This document shows, one piece after another, positions 1-10,397 of a DNA stretch of 64,000 nt. The notes under the pieces were generated by a model, which ran no database searches, was not told the DNA's origin, and saw only the letters and a program-made list of their open reading frames with translations. The position numbers and the translations under genes are program-made. The DNA comes from UTCFX2 sp963788305 (lineage in GTDB: Bacteria; Chloroflexota; Anaerolineae; Anaerolineales; UBA4823): NCBI GenBank assembly GCA_963788305.1, contig CAWBGK010000019.1:1-64000 (forward strand), read 5' to 3'. The stretch's first letter is position 1. Every line of letters starts with the position of its first letter.

Positions 1-13
1 TGGGGGAATTTTT

Positions 14-1211
14 GTGAAAATTCTATGGGTAAGCCTTTGGTTTCCCTTCCCGCTGGACAACGGTTCACGCATTCGACTCCACTATCTGCTTCGCGCCCTT
101 CATGAAAAGCATACTATACACCTGATCTCATACCTGCCATTGGAAAATGAACGCCAATATATTCCTCTAATGAGCCAATTGTGCGACCATTTCGATGTGA
201 TCAAGAGGGACCCGTTCTGGCGAGATCCCAGTAAGCGCTTGAGCAGTTATTTATCCTTAACTCCACGGGACATTATCCGCGGAGTCAGCCGAGACATGGA
301 AGCAAAAGTGGCAGAGATCGCCTATGTAGAGCAATTTGACGTCCTAATCGCAACCTGTCTTGACGTTGCACCTTACTTACTTAACCTCCCGGATATCCTC
401 GTTTTCTGGAAGAACACAATTTTTACACGTTATGGATGCATGACTTATATAAGAGCCAGACGAATCCATTGAAAAAATTTGCCCGCTGGGTCTCCTGGCA
501 AAAATGCTGGAGATACGAAAGATGTCTCTATCCAAAATTCGATGGGGTTTCTATGGTCTCTGATCGCGACTTTCAGGCAGTAAAGAAAACAATTCCGGAA
601 TATATCGGGCGAATAGAGGTTATCCCCAACGGCGTAGACCTTGAAACGCATAACCTTGGTACACCCGAGCCTGTTCCTAACTCGATTATATTCAACGGTT
701 CACTGACCTATTATGCCAATCTGGATGCCATGAAGTTCTTCATACAGGAAGTGCTTCCTCTGATCAGGCAGGACAATCCGGATGTCCGACTGAAGGTCAC
801 AGGTAAAACCGGGGGTGTTGATCTAAGTGTGCTTTCGCTTGATGAAGGCATCACTCTGACTGGCTACCTCGAGGATGTACGTCCTGCTGTTGCAGCCTCA
901 TCGGTGGCGGTCGCGCCATCCGCAGTGGTGGCGGTACGCGTTTAAAGATCCTGGAAGCGATGGCCCTCGGGACACCTGTGGTTTCCACATCGAAAGGCGC
1001 CGAAGGGCTGGAGATCACGCATGGGCAAGATATCCTTATCGCCGACGACCCGAAATCTATTGCACAAGCCATCCTCCAGGTGCTTTTTGATCCGGTCTTG
1101 CGCGAAAGACTGGCTCATTCCGGCCGAAAGCTGGTTGAAAAAAAATATAATTGGATTGAAATAGGAGCTCGTTTTTCTCAACTTGTCGAGAGCCTGTCAA
1201 AAGGCAGATAG
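14..1211 (+). CDS. GT4-family glycosyltransferase (frameshifted)
   Basis: A cytosolic retaining glycosyltransferase of the GT4/GT-B type that would add a sugar from a nucleotide donor during polysaccharide assembly. The GTG start is preceded by a GGGGG Shine-Dalgarno, so the gene is probably complete. The N-terminal Rossmann half (first ~150 residues) holds NGSRIRLHYLLRAL. The C-terminal half holds IPNGVD and the donor-site stretch RLKILEAMALGTPVV. Three reading frames must be joined: a C seems missing near 398 (repair gives PRFLEEHNF) and another near 916 (repair gives APIRSGGGTR). Total length ~399 residues is normal for the family. It lies 2 nt before a GT2 gene. Substrate is unknown. The family is certain and the breaks look like sequencing errors. 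Confidence 0.85.
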
Positions 1212-1213
1212 AA

Positions 1214-2139
1214 ATGGCTAATTATTTGGATCATGAAATTGATGGAACCGATCAGATCCCAGATGTCTCCATCTCCATCGTGAACACAAATAACCGGGAT
1301 ATGTTGTTAGACTGTTTAGCCTCTGTCTATGCTACTGCCGGTGACCTGCGTCTGGAAATAATCGTTATTAATAATGCCTGCAAGGATCACTCCGGCGAAG
1401 CAGTTCGGCGGACTTACCCTTGCGTGAAGATCATCGAACATCAAGAATTGCTTGGCTTTTCTACGAATAATAATATGGCATTCGAACAGGCAAGCGGGCG
1501 CTACTTGATGCTTTTAAATGATGACACCATCACAAAGCCAGGTGCGTTCAAGGAAATGGTTTCTTTTCTGGATGCTCGACCGGATGTCGCAGTCGTCGGA
1601 GCAAACTTGTTAATCCGGATGGGAGCTGGCAAATCTGTTATGGGAGAGAGCCAAATCCCTGGTTTGAGGGTTTGAAACCATTTTCTGAGCGGTTGTTCCC
1701 GATAAAACCTGTTGGTCGAGAGCCTATAGAAGTTGCTGCAGTGTGTGGCGCCGGCATGATGGTGAGATCTTCCTCCGCCAAAATCGTTGGATTTCTTGAT
1801 ACAAAGTATGATCCGCTCTATTCCGAGGAAGAAGACTGGTGTTTCCGTCTCAGAAAAGACGGGTGGAAAGTTTACCACCTACCTTCCGCTAAGATCGTCC
1901 ACATCGGGGGGGCGACCATGCAGCGTGTGACTATGAAACGGTTTGAACGAATTTATGAAAAAAAAGCAGTATTCTTCAGAAAGCATTTTGGGTTTAAAAC
2001 AGTAATCATATATAAATCGACCTTATTTTTCTCAAACCTTGTCAAATCGCTCTTATGGGGATCGAAATCCATTTTTGATTATCCAGATAATGAAGTAGCA
2101 TTAGAGGAATTCAGGAACTCATTGGAATATGACCTGTAA
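1214..2139 (+). CDS. GT2-family glycosyltransferase (frameshifted)
   Basis: An inverting GT-A glycosyltransferase resembling rhamnosyltransferase-type GT2 enzymes. The start of the fold reads DVSISIVNTNNRDMLLDCLASV. The nucleotide-diphosphate metal site is LNDDT near residue 98, and an EEEDWCFRLRKDGW acceptor-side motif lies near residue 200 of the joined protein. The frame breaks near 1612, where restoring one A in TTAAT gives NLLNPDGSW and a continuous protein of ~308 residues. It starts 2 nt after the upstream GT4 gene, so the two are probably cotranscribed. It likely extends or decorates a polysaccharide repeat unit. The family is clear; the sugar specificity is not readable. Confidence 0.85.
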
Positions 2140-2180
2140 ATCATTGTTTATTTAACCCTTTTTCTATTGAGTTAGTGAAA

Positions 2181-2188
2181 TGTATAAT
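2181..2188 (+). promoter_or_regulatory. candidate -10 element before the O-antigen ligase gene
   Basis: TGTATAAT sits about 40 nt before the ATG at 2229 in an AT-rich gap between two glycan genes. No convincing -35 hexamer was found at 16-18 nt spacing, so this is only a candidate. Confidence 0.35.
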
Positions 2189-2228
2189 ATTCTAATCATG
2201 CTTATTGGTTCCGAATTGGATTAACGAT

Positions 2229-3692
2229 ATGGAAACCTTACAGAAAAAACTATTAGCCCATCATCCATTTGAACTTAATCTAAAGTTCATAAAGTTCATG
2301 GTTATTCTTGGTGTGCTGGTCATAAGCGCCACGGTAGTAGCTTGGAGCAAATATATCCCATGGAAATATGCCGTTGGAATTTTGATTTTAGCCATTTTTG
2401 GGCTTGTTGCTATAAGAAACACAAAACTTATTTTAACGCTACTGATTCTTACCTCAGCGACAACTGGATTGACAATCGATACGGGGACCTCAACTACACT
2501 CCCGCTGGCGATGCTAGCGATTACGGGATCAACCGCAATCTGGGTCGTAAAGATGGCCGTTATCGAACGTCAGGTACAGGTAAGGCCATCTCCTCTTAAT
2601 CTACCGCTTAGTCTATTTCTTATTGCTGCGCTGATTGCGTGGATTTCTGGGAACGGAACATGGAATTGGCGTATACCAGACGCGAAAAGCAACCTTGTAA
2701 TTGTCCAGGCCGGACAGTACGCACTGTTCGCGCTGTCCTTTGCGGCTGCATTTCCTCACCGCCCACCAGACCGTTAACGAAAAGGACCTGAAGCTATGGA
2801 CCTTGATCGTGATTGCGATAGGCTTTTCTGGGATAGTCTTCGAGCTGGTCACCGGCTCGGTGCGAACTCGCGACCTGGGAGTCACCGGTGCGCTGATGAT
2901 CTGGTCGGTAGTTCTGGTGGGAGCGCAGCTTGATTTTCAACCCTGGTCTCAAGCGATATATTCGATGGGCAGCGGTCTTCTGCCTGCTGGTCTGGGTGGT
3001 CTGGGCTTTACGGATTCTGGTTTGGAAAGGCGGCTGGGTGCCAGCGCTGGTCGGGCTGTCCCTTCTGTTATTCCTCAAGAACCGTAAGTTTTTCTGGATC
3101 GGAATGGTGATTATCGTCGTCTTCGCAGTATTCAATTGGACCGAGCTCTACCAGAACTCTCTATACCCCAGAAATTTTAAGCGCTTCCAGCATCCGCCCC
3201 TTGTATTGGCTCGACGTGATCCGCCTGACCTCCCGCTCCCCGGTGTTGGGTCTGGGTCTGGTGAATTACTTCTACTACTGGGCAGATCCGAGCTTCATTC
3301 CTGCATCCCGCTTGGCCGCCGGCTGGTCCCGCTGGAATGCCTGGGGTTATGCACCCCCATCGCACAACATGTTCGTCGACGTCTACGCCCAGACTGGCTT
3401 GGTTGGGACTATCCTTTTTGTCTGGGGGATGGCTGCCGCCCTGTGGGTCGCCTATCGGGTGTACAAAGCCCAGGACCCGGGTTTCCTCAGGGCTTATTCT
3501 GCTGGAATTTTGTGCGGATTTGCGGCGATGCTTTTTGCTTCGTTTCTATTCGCCGACTGGCTGATCCCATTCGTTTACAACATCACGATCACCGGCTTTC
3601 GACACAGCGTCTATTCCTGGATATTATTCGGAACGGTCCTGGGTCTGTACTACAGAATCAAGGACTCCCCGCAAGCCGGGCCACCGGGTTGA
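2229..3692 (+). CDS. O-antigen ligase/polymerase-type membrane protein (frameshifted)
   Basis: A polytopic inner-membrane protein of the O-antigen ligase (Wzy_C/WaaL-like) superfamily, expected to polymerise or ligate lipid-linked polysaccharide outside the membrane. About ten hydrophobic segments are visible when four frames are joined, for example VILGVLVISATVVAW and YIRWAAVFCLLVWVVWAL. The typical long periplasmic loop ends in a region with PVLGLGLVNYFYY and HNMFVDVYAQTGLVG, where the H-N-x-x-x-D-x-x-x-x-G pattern is a family hallmark. Breaks lie near 2755, 2932 (extra T in CTTGATT) and 3165. The ATG at 2229 is chosen over an upstream TTG at 2205. The stop overlaps the TTG start of the next gene. 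Confidence 0.8.
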
Positions 3693-4935
3693 ATATTCTC
3701 TTCCTCTCCCAGCTCGTCCCCTACCCTCCCGACGCCGGGCCAAAAGTCCGCAGCTACTACACCCTGCGCTACCTGGCCCAGATGCACGACGTGACGCTGC
3801 TGGCGTTTTCCCGCCCGGATGACACTCCCGAAGCGCTCGAACACCTGCGCTCCTTCTGCCGGGCTGTGCATGCCGTCCCGCTGGTCCGCTCGCGCGGGCG
3901 TGATCTCCAGGCGATGCTCGCAAGCCTGCTCACTGGAAAACCATTCGTTATCCGCCGCGATTCGGATTCCCAGGATGGCGGAAAAGGTCGATTTCGAGTT
4001 TCGAAGCTCGAATTTCGATTTTATCCATTCCGATCAGCTCTGGATGGCGCAGTACCTTGATGCGCTGGGCTTTGAGCGCCTCAGGGGTTCGCATGTCCAA
4101 TCAGTTTTGGACGCCCACAACGCCTCTTTTCAGATCTTCGAGCGGCTGGCGCAGGGCGATCGCAATCCGCTCAAACGGCTGGTGCTGGAACGGGAGTGGC
4201 GTGCGCTCCGTGGTTATGAAGCCCGCATCTGCCGTGCGATCGACCACCTCGTCACTGTGAGCGAGCACGACCAGAGAACTCTGGAAAAGCTTAACGCATG
4301 GAACAGGCGAACTTGGGGACCTCCACCGCACGAGCCGCGTCATCCCGATCTGTACGGATCTCCAGGCGCTTCAGCCGGTGGAGCCGCAGCCCGGATCCCT
4401 GGAAGTGCTCCACCTGGGGACGATGTTCTGGCTGCCGAACGTAGAGGGGGTGGAATGGTTCATCCGGGAAGTCTGGTCGCTCGTCCGACGGGCAGTCCCT
4501 GGAGCGAACTTCACGATTGCCGGCAAGCGTCCGGCGGAGAGCCTGCTCAGGCTGGCCGAAGCAGACCCGTCCATCCATACGACCGGCTACGTAGCCGATC
4601 CCCGGCCCTACCTGGAGCGCTGCGCGGCGTTCATCGTCCCGCTCCATTCGGGCAGCGGGATGCGGGTAAAGATCGTCGAATCCTGGGCCAGGGGGCTGCC
4701 CATCGTCTCGACGACGGTGGGGGTAGAAGGCTTGCAGATCCAGGATGGCGAAAACATCCTGATCGCGGACAGTCCGCAGGCTTTTGCTGAAGCAGTCTGC
4801 CGGCTGCTGTCGGACGGGGCGCTGAACCGGCGGTTGCGCGCAAACGGCCGAATCTGGGCGGAAGAGCGCTACGATTGGCAGAATATTTATCCCCTGTGGG
4901 ATGCGATATATCAAGTAGCTCCTGAAATGCGGTGA
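3689..4935 (+). CDS. GT4-family glycosyltransferase (frameshifted)
   Basis: A second GT-B glycosyltransferase of the type seen in the first gene of the window. It begins LNILFLSQLVPYPPDAGPK with a TTG start overlapping the preceding stop codon. Its donor half reads HLGTMFWLPNVEGVEWF, then GMRVKIVESWARGLPIVST and LADSPQAFAEAV, matching the usual sugar-nucleotide pocket. Joined length is ~415 residues. Breaks are near 4000 and between 4310 and 4375; both sides remain strongly family-like. The overlap suggests coupling to the O-antigen ligase gene. The specific linkage formed cannot be told. Confidence 0.82.
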
Positions 4936-4987
4936 ATGCAAAGCCCCAAAGGGCGCGAAGAGTTTGTAAGATTTAAAGGAGCGGGCT

Positions 4988-6309
4988 ATGACGATCGAAT
5001 CCAGTAAAGAAAGTAAAAAAAAGGATAAAACAAAAGGGTTTCTTTGGGGGATCCTGATCCTGGCGGTCATCCTGCGGTTAGGAGCCTCAGTCTGGTTAGG
5101 CGACACGCTCGAAGGGGCGCAGCAGGTGCGGGTCTTCGACCAGCATTCCTACCAGGCACTGGCGGAATCGATCCTGGCAGGGAAGGGTTATTCCTTCGAC
5201 AAGCCCTGGTACCCGTTCCGCAGCCCGGCTGGAGCGCCGACAGCCCATTGGTCCTTTGTATACCCGCTCTATCTGAGCGCAGTGTACGCCGTCGCCGGTC
5301 CGCACCCGTTAGCTGCCCGCCTGGTGCAGGTGGTCATCGTCGGCCTGCTGACAATCTGGCTGGTCTTTCGGATCGGCCGGCGGCTGTTTGGCGAGAATGT
5401 CGGGCTTATCGCGGCGTTCTTAACCGCAGTCTACCCCTATTTTGTGTTTCACGACGCGACCCTGATGACCGAGCCATTCTTTATAAGCGCAGTGCTCGCT
5501 TCGCTGGAGCTATCGATGGAGCTGGTAGGGTTCGGCCCAAAGGATGAGCCATTAAATCCGGAGGGGAAGACAGGCTCTGGAAGTGGGTCCTGCTAGGCGC
5601 GGTGCTTGGTGTAGCGGCGCTGCTCCGCCAGACGATCCTACTGTGGGTCCCGTTCCTTCTGGCCTGGATCTTGATCGCAGCCCGCAAGCAATCGATTTCT
5701 CGCTTGCTCGGGCGGGTCGGCCTGACCCTCCTGATGCTGATCCTGTTCGTCCTACCCTGGACGATCCGCAACTACCGGGTCTATCAATCCATTCTGCCGC
5801 TGAACTCGAACGCCGGCTATGCGCTGTACTCGGCAAACCATCCCCACCACGGGACGCAGTTCGACCAGGACTTTGCCGCAGAGCTTCCTGCTGACCTGGC
5901 TTCGCTGGGGCTTAACGATGCACAGTGGAACTCCGAGCTCACCCGGCGCGGCATACAGTTTGTCCTGGACGATCCTATCCGCTATATCCTGCTGAGCCTG
6001 GATCGGATCGGGATTTATTTCAATTTCTGGTTCTCAAAGGAATCTTCGCTGTCTAGCAACCTTCTGCGAGTCTTCTCCTTCGGGCTCTACCTGCCTTTCT
6101 TTATATTCGGGTTGATCCTTTCCTGGCCGGACCGGCGGCGCTGCTCGCTGATTTATTTATTTGGGATTGTCTTCTCGCTGCTCCACATCCTTACCTGGGC
6201 CAGCGTCCGCTACCGCCTGCCGGTGGATGCTGCCTTCATGCCCTTTGCGGGGCTTGCGGTCTGGAAAGTTTTCGACGTTGTCACGAAGGCTCATCATCAA
6301 AAAGATTAG
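4988..6309 (+). CDS. GT39/ArnT-like membrane glycosyltransferase (frameshifted)
   Basis: A multi-pass membrane transferase of the GT-C fold (protein O-mannosyltransferase/ArnT-like), which would use a polyprenyl-phosphate sugar as donor at the outer face of the membrane. A short lysine-rich cytosolic N-terminus (ESSKESKKKDKTKGF) precedes the first membrane helix. At least nine hydrophobic helices follow, including LIAAFLTAVYPYFVFHDA and MLILFVLPWTIRNYRVY; the PWTIRNY motif is common in this family. The frame breaks near 5575, just after a Gly/Ser-rich run. Total length is ~440 residues. The ATG has an AAGGAG Shine-Dalgarno 7 nt upstream. Confidence 0.78.
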
Positions 6310-6349
6310 ACCATCACAAAGACACAAAGAGAAGTAGGTCAATAAACAG

Positions 6350-6871
6350 ATGATGTTGCGATTGATCAAAAGCGACCTGGCTCGATATACCGAAGGGAAA
6401 ACACCTGGTTTTAGTGCATGTCTGAAGACGCTTTATACGAATCCATCTTTTCTTGGCATAATTTGGTACAGGATAGGGCATGCGCTCTGATGTAAAAAAT
6501 CGAATCCATTTTTGTGGATTTTATTAGTCATCAATCGTGCCCTATATCCATTCATACGAATGTACAGTATGCTGGAGTTGCCTCCGAAAGCACAAATCGG
6601 AGAAGGATTATTTATCGCCCTTTTTGGTCCTACAGTCATCCATGCTGATGTCGTGATTGGTAAGAATCTGACCATCCTGCCTGGCGTAGTAATCGGAGCG
6701 GCCAAGACTGGAATACCAACCATTGGCGATAATGTCAGCATTGGGACTGGAGCAGTCATAATTGGAAAAGTTCTTATTGGGGACAACGTAATTGTCGGGG
6801 CAAACGCAGTTGTGACAAAAGATGTGCCCGAACATTGTACGGTAGTTGGAATTCCAGCGAAGACCATCTAA
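6350..6871 (+). CDS. serine acetyltransferase-like LbH protein with in-frame TGA
   Basis: A left-handed beta-helix acetyltransferase related to serine O-acetyltransferases (CysE/EpsC type). The N-terminal helical part starts MMLRLIKSDLARYTEG and the C-terminal hexapeptide repeats run from GPTVIHADVVIG to NAVVTKDVPEHCTVVG. The reading frame is the same on both sides of a TGA at 6488-6490, where a tryptophan codon (TGG) would fit the family and keep ~173 residues. The TGA could be a base error or a real nonsense mutation. Within a polysaccharide locus it more likely O-acetylates a sugar than makes cysteine. A second methionine start at 6353 is possible. Confidence 0.7.
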
Positions 6872-6978
6872 GATTTGGATAGGATAGTTTTCCGGCACGA
6901 TCATCTTCCAGGGATTGTTCAATTGAATAAATCCAGAATAATTTGCGTGAATCTGCGTTCGAGGTTTTATAAAAAATC

Positions 6979-8094
6979 ATGAAAGCATTGGTAACCGGCG
7001 GGGCCGGATTGATCGGCTCCCACATCGTCGATCTCTTGATCGCTAAAGGCCACCAGGCACGCATCCTGGACAACCTGGCAAAACCCACCCACCTGCAGGG
7101 CAAACCTGCCTGGATCAACCCCCAGGCGGAGTTCATCGAAGGCGATGTCCGTTCCCGAGATGACCTGGACCGGGCGCTCGAGGGCGTCGACTGGGTCTTT
7201 CACCAGGCTGCCGACGGCGGTTTTACGGACGCGATCAGCCATTATTTCAGCAACAACTCGCTCCCTGCGGCGGTGCTTTTTGAGCTGATCCGCGAAAAAC
7301 ACCCGGTCAAGAAAGTGGTCAGCGCCTCGTCGCAGGCCGTCTACGGCGAAGGGAAATACCTCTGCCCGGAGCACGGGGTTTGCCGCCCGCTGCCCCGCCC
7401 TGTGCAGCAGCTGGAACGCGGCGAATGGGAGCTGCACTGCCCGATCTGCGGTTCAGAGATGAGCGGCCTCCCGATCGACGAAAGCCTTGTTAATCCACTA
7501 TTGCCTTACGCGATGTCGAAGTACATGAACGAAATCCTCACGCTTAATCTGGGTCGCGTGTATGGGATCCCGTCTGCAGCGCTGCGCTACTCCCTGACCT
7601 ATGGACCGCGCCAATCGATCTTCAATGCATATACGGGGGTGTGCTCGATCTTTTCGACCCGCATCCTGAGTGGAAAACCCCCTGTGATTTATGAAGATGG
7701 GCTTCAAACCCGTGATTTCATCTTCGTCGAAGACGTAGCCCGCGCCAACCTGCTGGTCGCCGAGTGCGATGAAGCAGACGGGCGGGTCTTTAATGTCGGG
7801 ACGGGTATCGCGACCACGGTGATTGATTTTGCCCGGACGCTTGCTGAAGTATATGAACGGGATGTCCAGCCGCTTCTGCGCGGCGATTTCCGCCCGGGCG
7901 ACTTCCGGCACCTCTCCACGGACGCCGGTCAATTGGAGACGCTGGGGTGGAAAGCACAGGTCCCGCTTGAAGAAGGCTTACGGCACTATGCGGAATGGAT
8001 CCAGACCTTCAGCTCGGTCCAGGAGTACTTCAGCGAGGCAGAAGAGCAGCTTAAGCGTACCCGGGTCGTCCAACCTCGTCGATCGGCAATCTGA
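6979..8094 (+). CDS. NAD-dependent sugar-nucleotide 4-epimerase with zinc-ribbon insert
   Basis: An extended SDR-type sugar-nucleotide epimerase/dehydratase, 371 residues and unbroken. The Rossmann motif VTGGAGLIGSHIVDLL opens the protein, and the catalytic YxxxK is YAMSK near residue 177. It most resembles dTDP-L-rhamnose 4-epimerases (WbiB type), which share the insertion seen here at about residues 131-160: CPEHGVC followed by CPICG, four cysteines that could bind zinc. The role would be to convert a nucleotide-activated hexose for the surrounding polysaccharide genes. The start follows a long gap from the acetyltransferase gene. Substrate assignment is inference from the insert and overall resemblance. 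Confidence 0.82.
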   Translation: MKALVTGGAGLIGSHIVDLLIAKGHQARILDNLAKPTHLQGKPAWINPQAEFIEGDVRSRDDLDRALEGVDWVFHQAADGGFTDAISHYFSNNSLPAAVLFELIREKHPVKKVVSASSQAVYGEGKYLCPEHGVCRPLPRPVQQLERGEWELHCPICGSEMSGLPIDESLVNPLLPYAMSKYMNEILTLNLGRVYGIPSAALRYSLTYGPRQSIFNAYTGVCSIFSTRILSGKPPVIYEDGLQTRDFIFVEDVARANLLVAECDEADGRVFNVGTGIATTVIDFARTLAEVYERDVQPLLRGDFRPGDFRHLSTDAGQLETLGWKAQVPLEEGLRHYAEWIQTFSSVQEYFSEAEEQLKRTRVVQPRRSAI

Positions 8095-8163
8095 CAGGGA
8101 GCATTGGGCTGATCCTGAGATGATCATAAAGGACAAAATATCTCCAGGCAGCACGAAATAATT

Positions 8164-9403
8164 ATGCGGATTACGATCCTGACTAATGGTTCCCGCGGCG
8201 ACGTTCAGCCGTTTCTTGCGCTGGCTGTTGGTTTGAAGCAGGCTGGGTTTGACGCTCAGCTGGCTGCCCCTCCGACCTTCGAAACCTTCATCCAGCAATA
8301 TGGGGTCGAATTCCTCGCGCTGGACGATCAGCCCACCGCAGGCGGTCATGACTCTTCGATCCACCAGGTTAAGCAGGATTCGGCGTAAAACCGCAGAAGT
8401 CGAGCGCATCTCTGATCAGGTTCTAAAAATATGCGAACAAACCGAGGCAGTCCTTTTCCGGGGTGGAAGCTACCTGGAATTTCCTGCAACGAGCATCGCC
8501 CAAAAGCTCAACCTGCCCTGCTTCGAAGGCAGCCTGCTCCCTCTGGTCCCAACCCACAGATACCCGAATATTTACGTTACTAACCGCACCAACCTTCCGG
8601 GATGGCTGAACAGGCTCAGCCACACGATTTTTCGGCAGCTCTCCTGGCAGGCATTCCGGCCTCCAATCAACCGCTTTCGAAGCAACCGTCTGGGATTAAA
8701 GCCGCTGCCTGTTTTTAGGTCCGATTACCCTGCTCATCCCGTTCTGCACGGTTTCAGTGAAACGGTCTTGCCCAGACCAGAAGATTGGCCGGAGACGGCT
8801 CAAATCAGCGGATATTGGTTTCTGGACGCACCAAAATCCTGGTCACCTCCTGCCGAGCTGGTTAGATTTATCGAAACCGATCCGCCTCCAATTTACCTGG
8901 GATTTGGCAGCATGGGAACCCTTCCGGCTCCGCTTTTTTTAGAAAAGGTGGTTATCCTATTAAGGTCGCGAGGGATCAAGGTCGTTCTTGCTGCAGATGC
9001 ATCTTCATTCCATGCTGACAGCTTGCGTGGAGAAAGCCTCTTTGTTCTAAAGGAGGCGCCGCATGATTGGATTTTTCCAAGGATGTCAGTGATCATACAT
9101 CACGGAGGCGCCGGTACGACCGGGTCATCCTTGCGAGCCGGAGTGCCGAATGTGATCCTGCCGCACAAATACGATCAGCTTTTCTGGGGCCAGATCGTGA
9201 AAAACCATGGCGCTGGTCCAGATCCAATCCCAGTGCAGAAAGCCACCCCCGAAAGGCTGACCGCTGCGATCGAAAACTGCCTCGCAGATTCACGGATCAT
9301 CGATTCCGCAAAAAGGATTGGACAAGCCTTGCGAAGAGAGCGTGGGACATCCAAAGCAGCCTCGTATCTTGGCAGATGTTTCTCCGGCTTTCCAGTTTTG
9401 TGA
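8164..9403 (+). CDS. GT1-family (UGT-like) glycosyltransferase (frameshifted)
   Basis: A GT-B glycosyltransferase of family GT1, related to sterol/macrolide glycosyltransferases. The N-terminal acceptor domain starts MRITILTNGSRGDVQPF, a family signature. The C-terminal donor domain contains YLGFGSMG and the nucleotide-sugar signature HHGGAGTTGSSLRAGVP. The frame shifts near 8385 (after KQDSA), and the joined protein is ~413 residues. Unlike its neighbours it probably glycosylates a lipid or small hydrophobic acceptor, judging from the family; the sequence does not show which. The gap before it holds no clear Shine-Dalgarno. Confidence 0.8.
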
Positions 9404-9578
9404 AATCCAATTAAAAATAATCCCAAGTGCATATTTACATGTTAGAATAAATTAAGCACTATTAATATAATGTCAGAATTAAGTTCCCTGCCACAACCAT
9501 ATAACCGGTTAGCATAGAAAGGATCGGAGGCGGTTAACATTTTTTGTCATAAAAGATCAAGGCTCTAATGCTTTGGTT

Positions 9579-9584
9579 TATAAT
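9579..9584 (+). promoter_or_regulatory. candidate -10 before the priming transferase gene
   Basis: TATAAT lies 27 nt upstream of the ATG at 9612, at the end of a 208-nt gene-free stretch (9404-9611) that also holds short AT-rich runs but nothing else recognisable. The -35 region is weak (no good match at 16-18 nt). Confidence 0.35.
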
Positions 9585-9611
9585 TTGCACCACGCATCAC
9601 GGGAGCCATCC

Positions 9612-10337
9612 ATGGACGAGGTGATTTCGAAAAGATTATCCGTAGCAAACCAAGCATCTGGTCATCGTTATCAATTAATCTTAAAGCGAGTTCTTGACAT
9701 TCTGATCGCCGGCGGTGGGATAATTATCCTTTCACCTGTTATCGTTATAATTGCCCTGGCGATTAAATTAGATACTTTAGGTCCGGTTTTTTATAAACAC
9801 CGCCGTGTGGGGAAGAATGGCGAGCCTTTCGATCTGATAAAATTTCGGTCGATGGTTTCTGGTGGGGATGACACTTCATACATGAATTATCTCCAGGAAT
9901 TGATCGAGAGCTCTGAAAACGGGAAAGGTAAGCCCTACCAGAAAATGGTTACCGACCCACGGGTGACCCGAGTAGGGCATATTCTACGGAAATACTACCT
10001 GGATGAATTTCCGCAGCTCTGGAATATCCTGATCGGGGATATGAGCCTGGTGGGACCTCGGCCTCATGTCCAGTTCGAAGTGGACCATTACCCGCAAGAA
10101 TACCGCCGCAGGTTGAGCGTTAAACCCGGCGCAACTGGCCTCTGGCAGGTGCGTGGCAAGTCAGACTGCTCATTCCACGAACTCCTTGAGCTTGACCTCG
10201 AATATGTAAATCATTGGAGCTTGAAATTGGATTTTCAGTTGATCGTCCTGACAATTCTAATTATGCTTCGAGGCGGCGATGGTTCTTGGGCTCGGATGAA
10301 TAAGACTGTTCCAACAAAAGAACACCATCCTGAATAA
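9612..10337 (+). CDS. polyprenyl-phosphate sugar-1-phosphate transferase
   Basis: A monotopic phosphoglycosyl transferase (bacterial sugar transferase family) that starts polysaccharide assembly by moving a sugar-1-phosphate onto undecaprenyl phosphate. One re-entrant hydrophobic helix (ILIAGGGIIILSPVIVIIAL) is followed by the conserved KFRSM, then the catalytic Asp-Glu in LDEFPQLWNIL and GDMSLVGPRP. The end carries GLWQVRGKS. At 241 residues it has the small catalytic core only. The ATG at 9612 is preferred because GGGAG stands at the proper distance; an in-frame TTG exists at 9573. The gene is intact. Confidence 0.92.
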   Translation: MDEVISKRLSVANQASGHRYQLILKRVLDILIAGGGIIILSPVIVIIALAIKLDTLGPVFYKHRRVGKNGEPFDLIKFRSMVSGGDDTSYMNYLQELIESSENGKGKPYQKMVTDPRVTRVGHILRKYYLDEFPQLWNILIGDMSLVGPRPHVQFEVDHYPQEYRRRLSVKPGATGLWQVRGKSDCSFHELLELDLEYVNHWSLKLDFQLIVLTILIMLRGGDGSWARMNKTVPTKEHHPE

Positions 10338-10397
10338 ACAGATATCAAGCAGGAAAATGACCCAACGCTGCTAATACTGACCCTTCACGAGGAACGA

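Noticed and set aside
2930..4060. a single 376-codon frame joining part of the O-antigen ligase and the second GT4 gene
   Set aside because: It is a chance join of two frames around an indel. Its middle part (RRLRPDWLGWDYP) is out-of-frame sequence, while the true frames on each side match two separate families.
4291..5106. 271-codon minus-strand frame across the second GT4 gene and the start of the GT39-like gene
   Set aside because: Both plus-strand genes show clear family motifs. The antisense product has no domain pattern.
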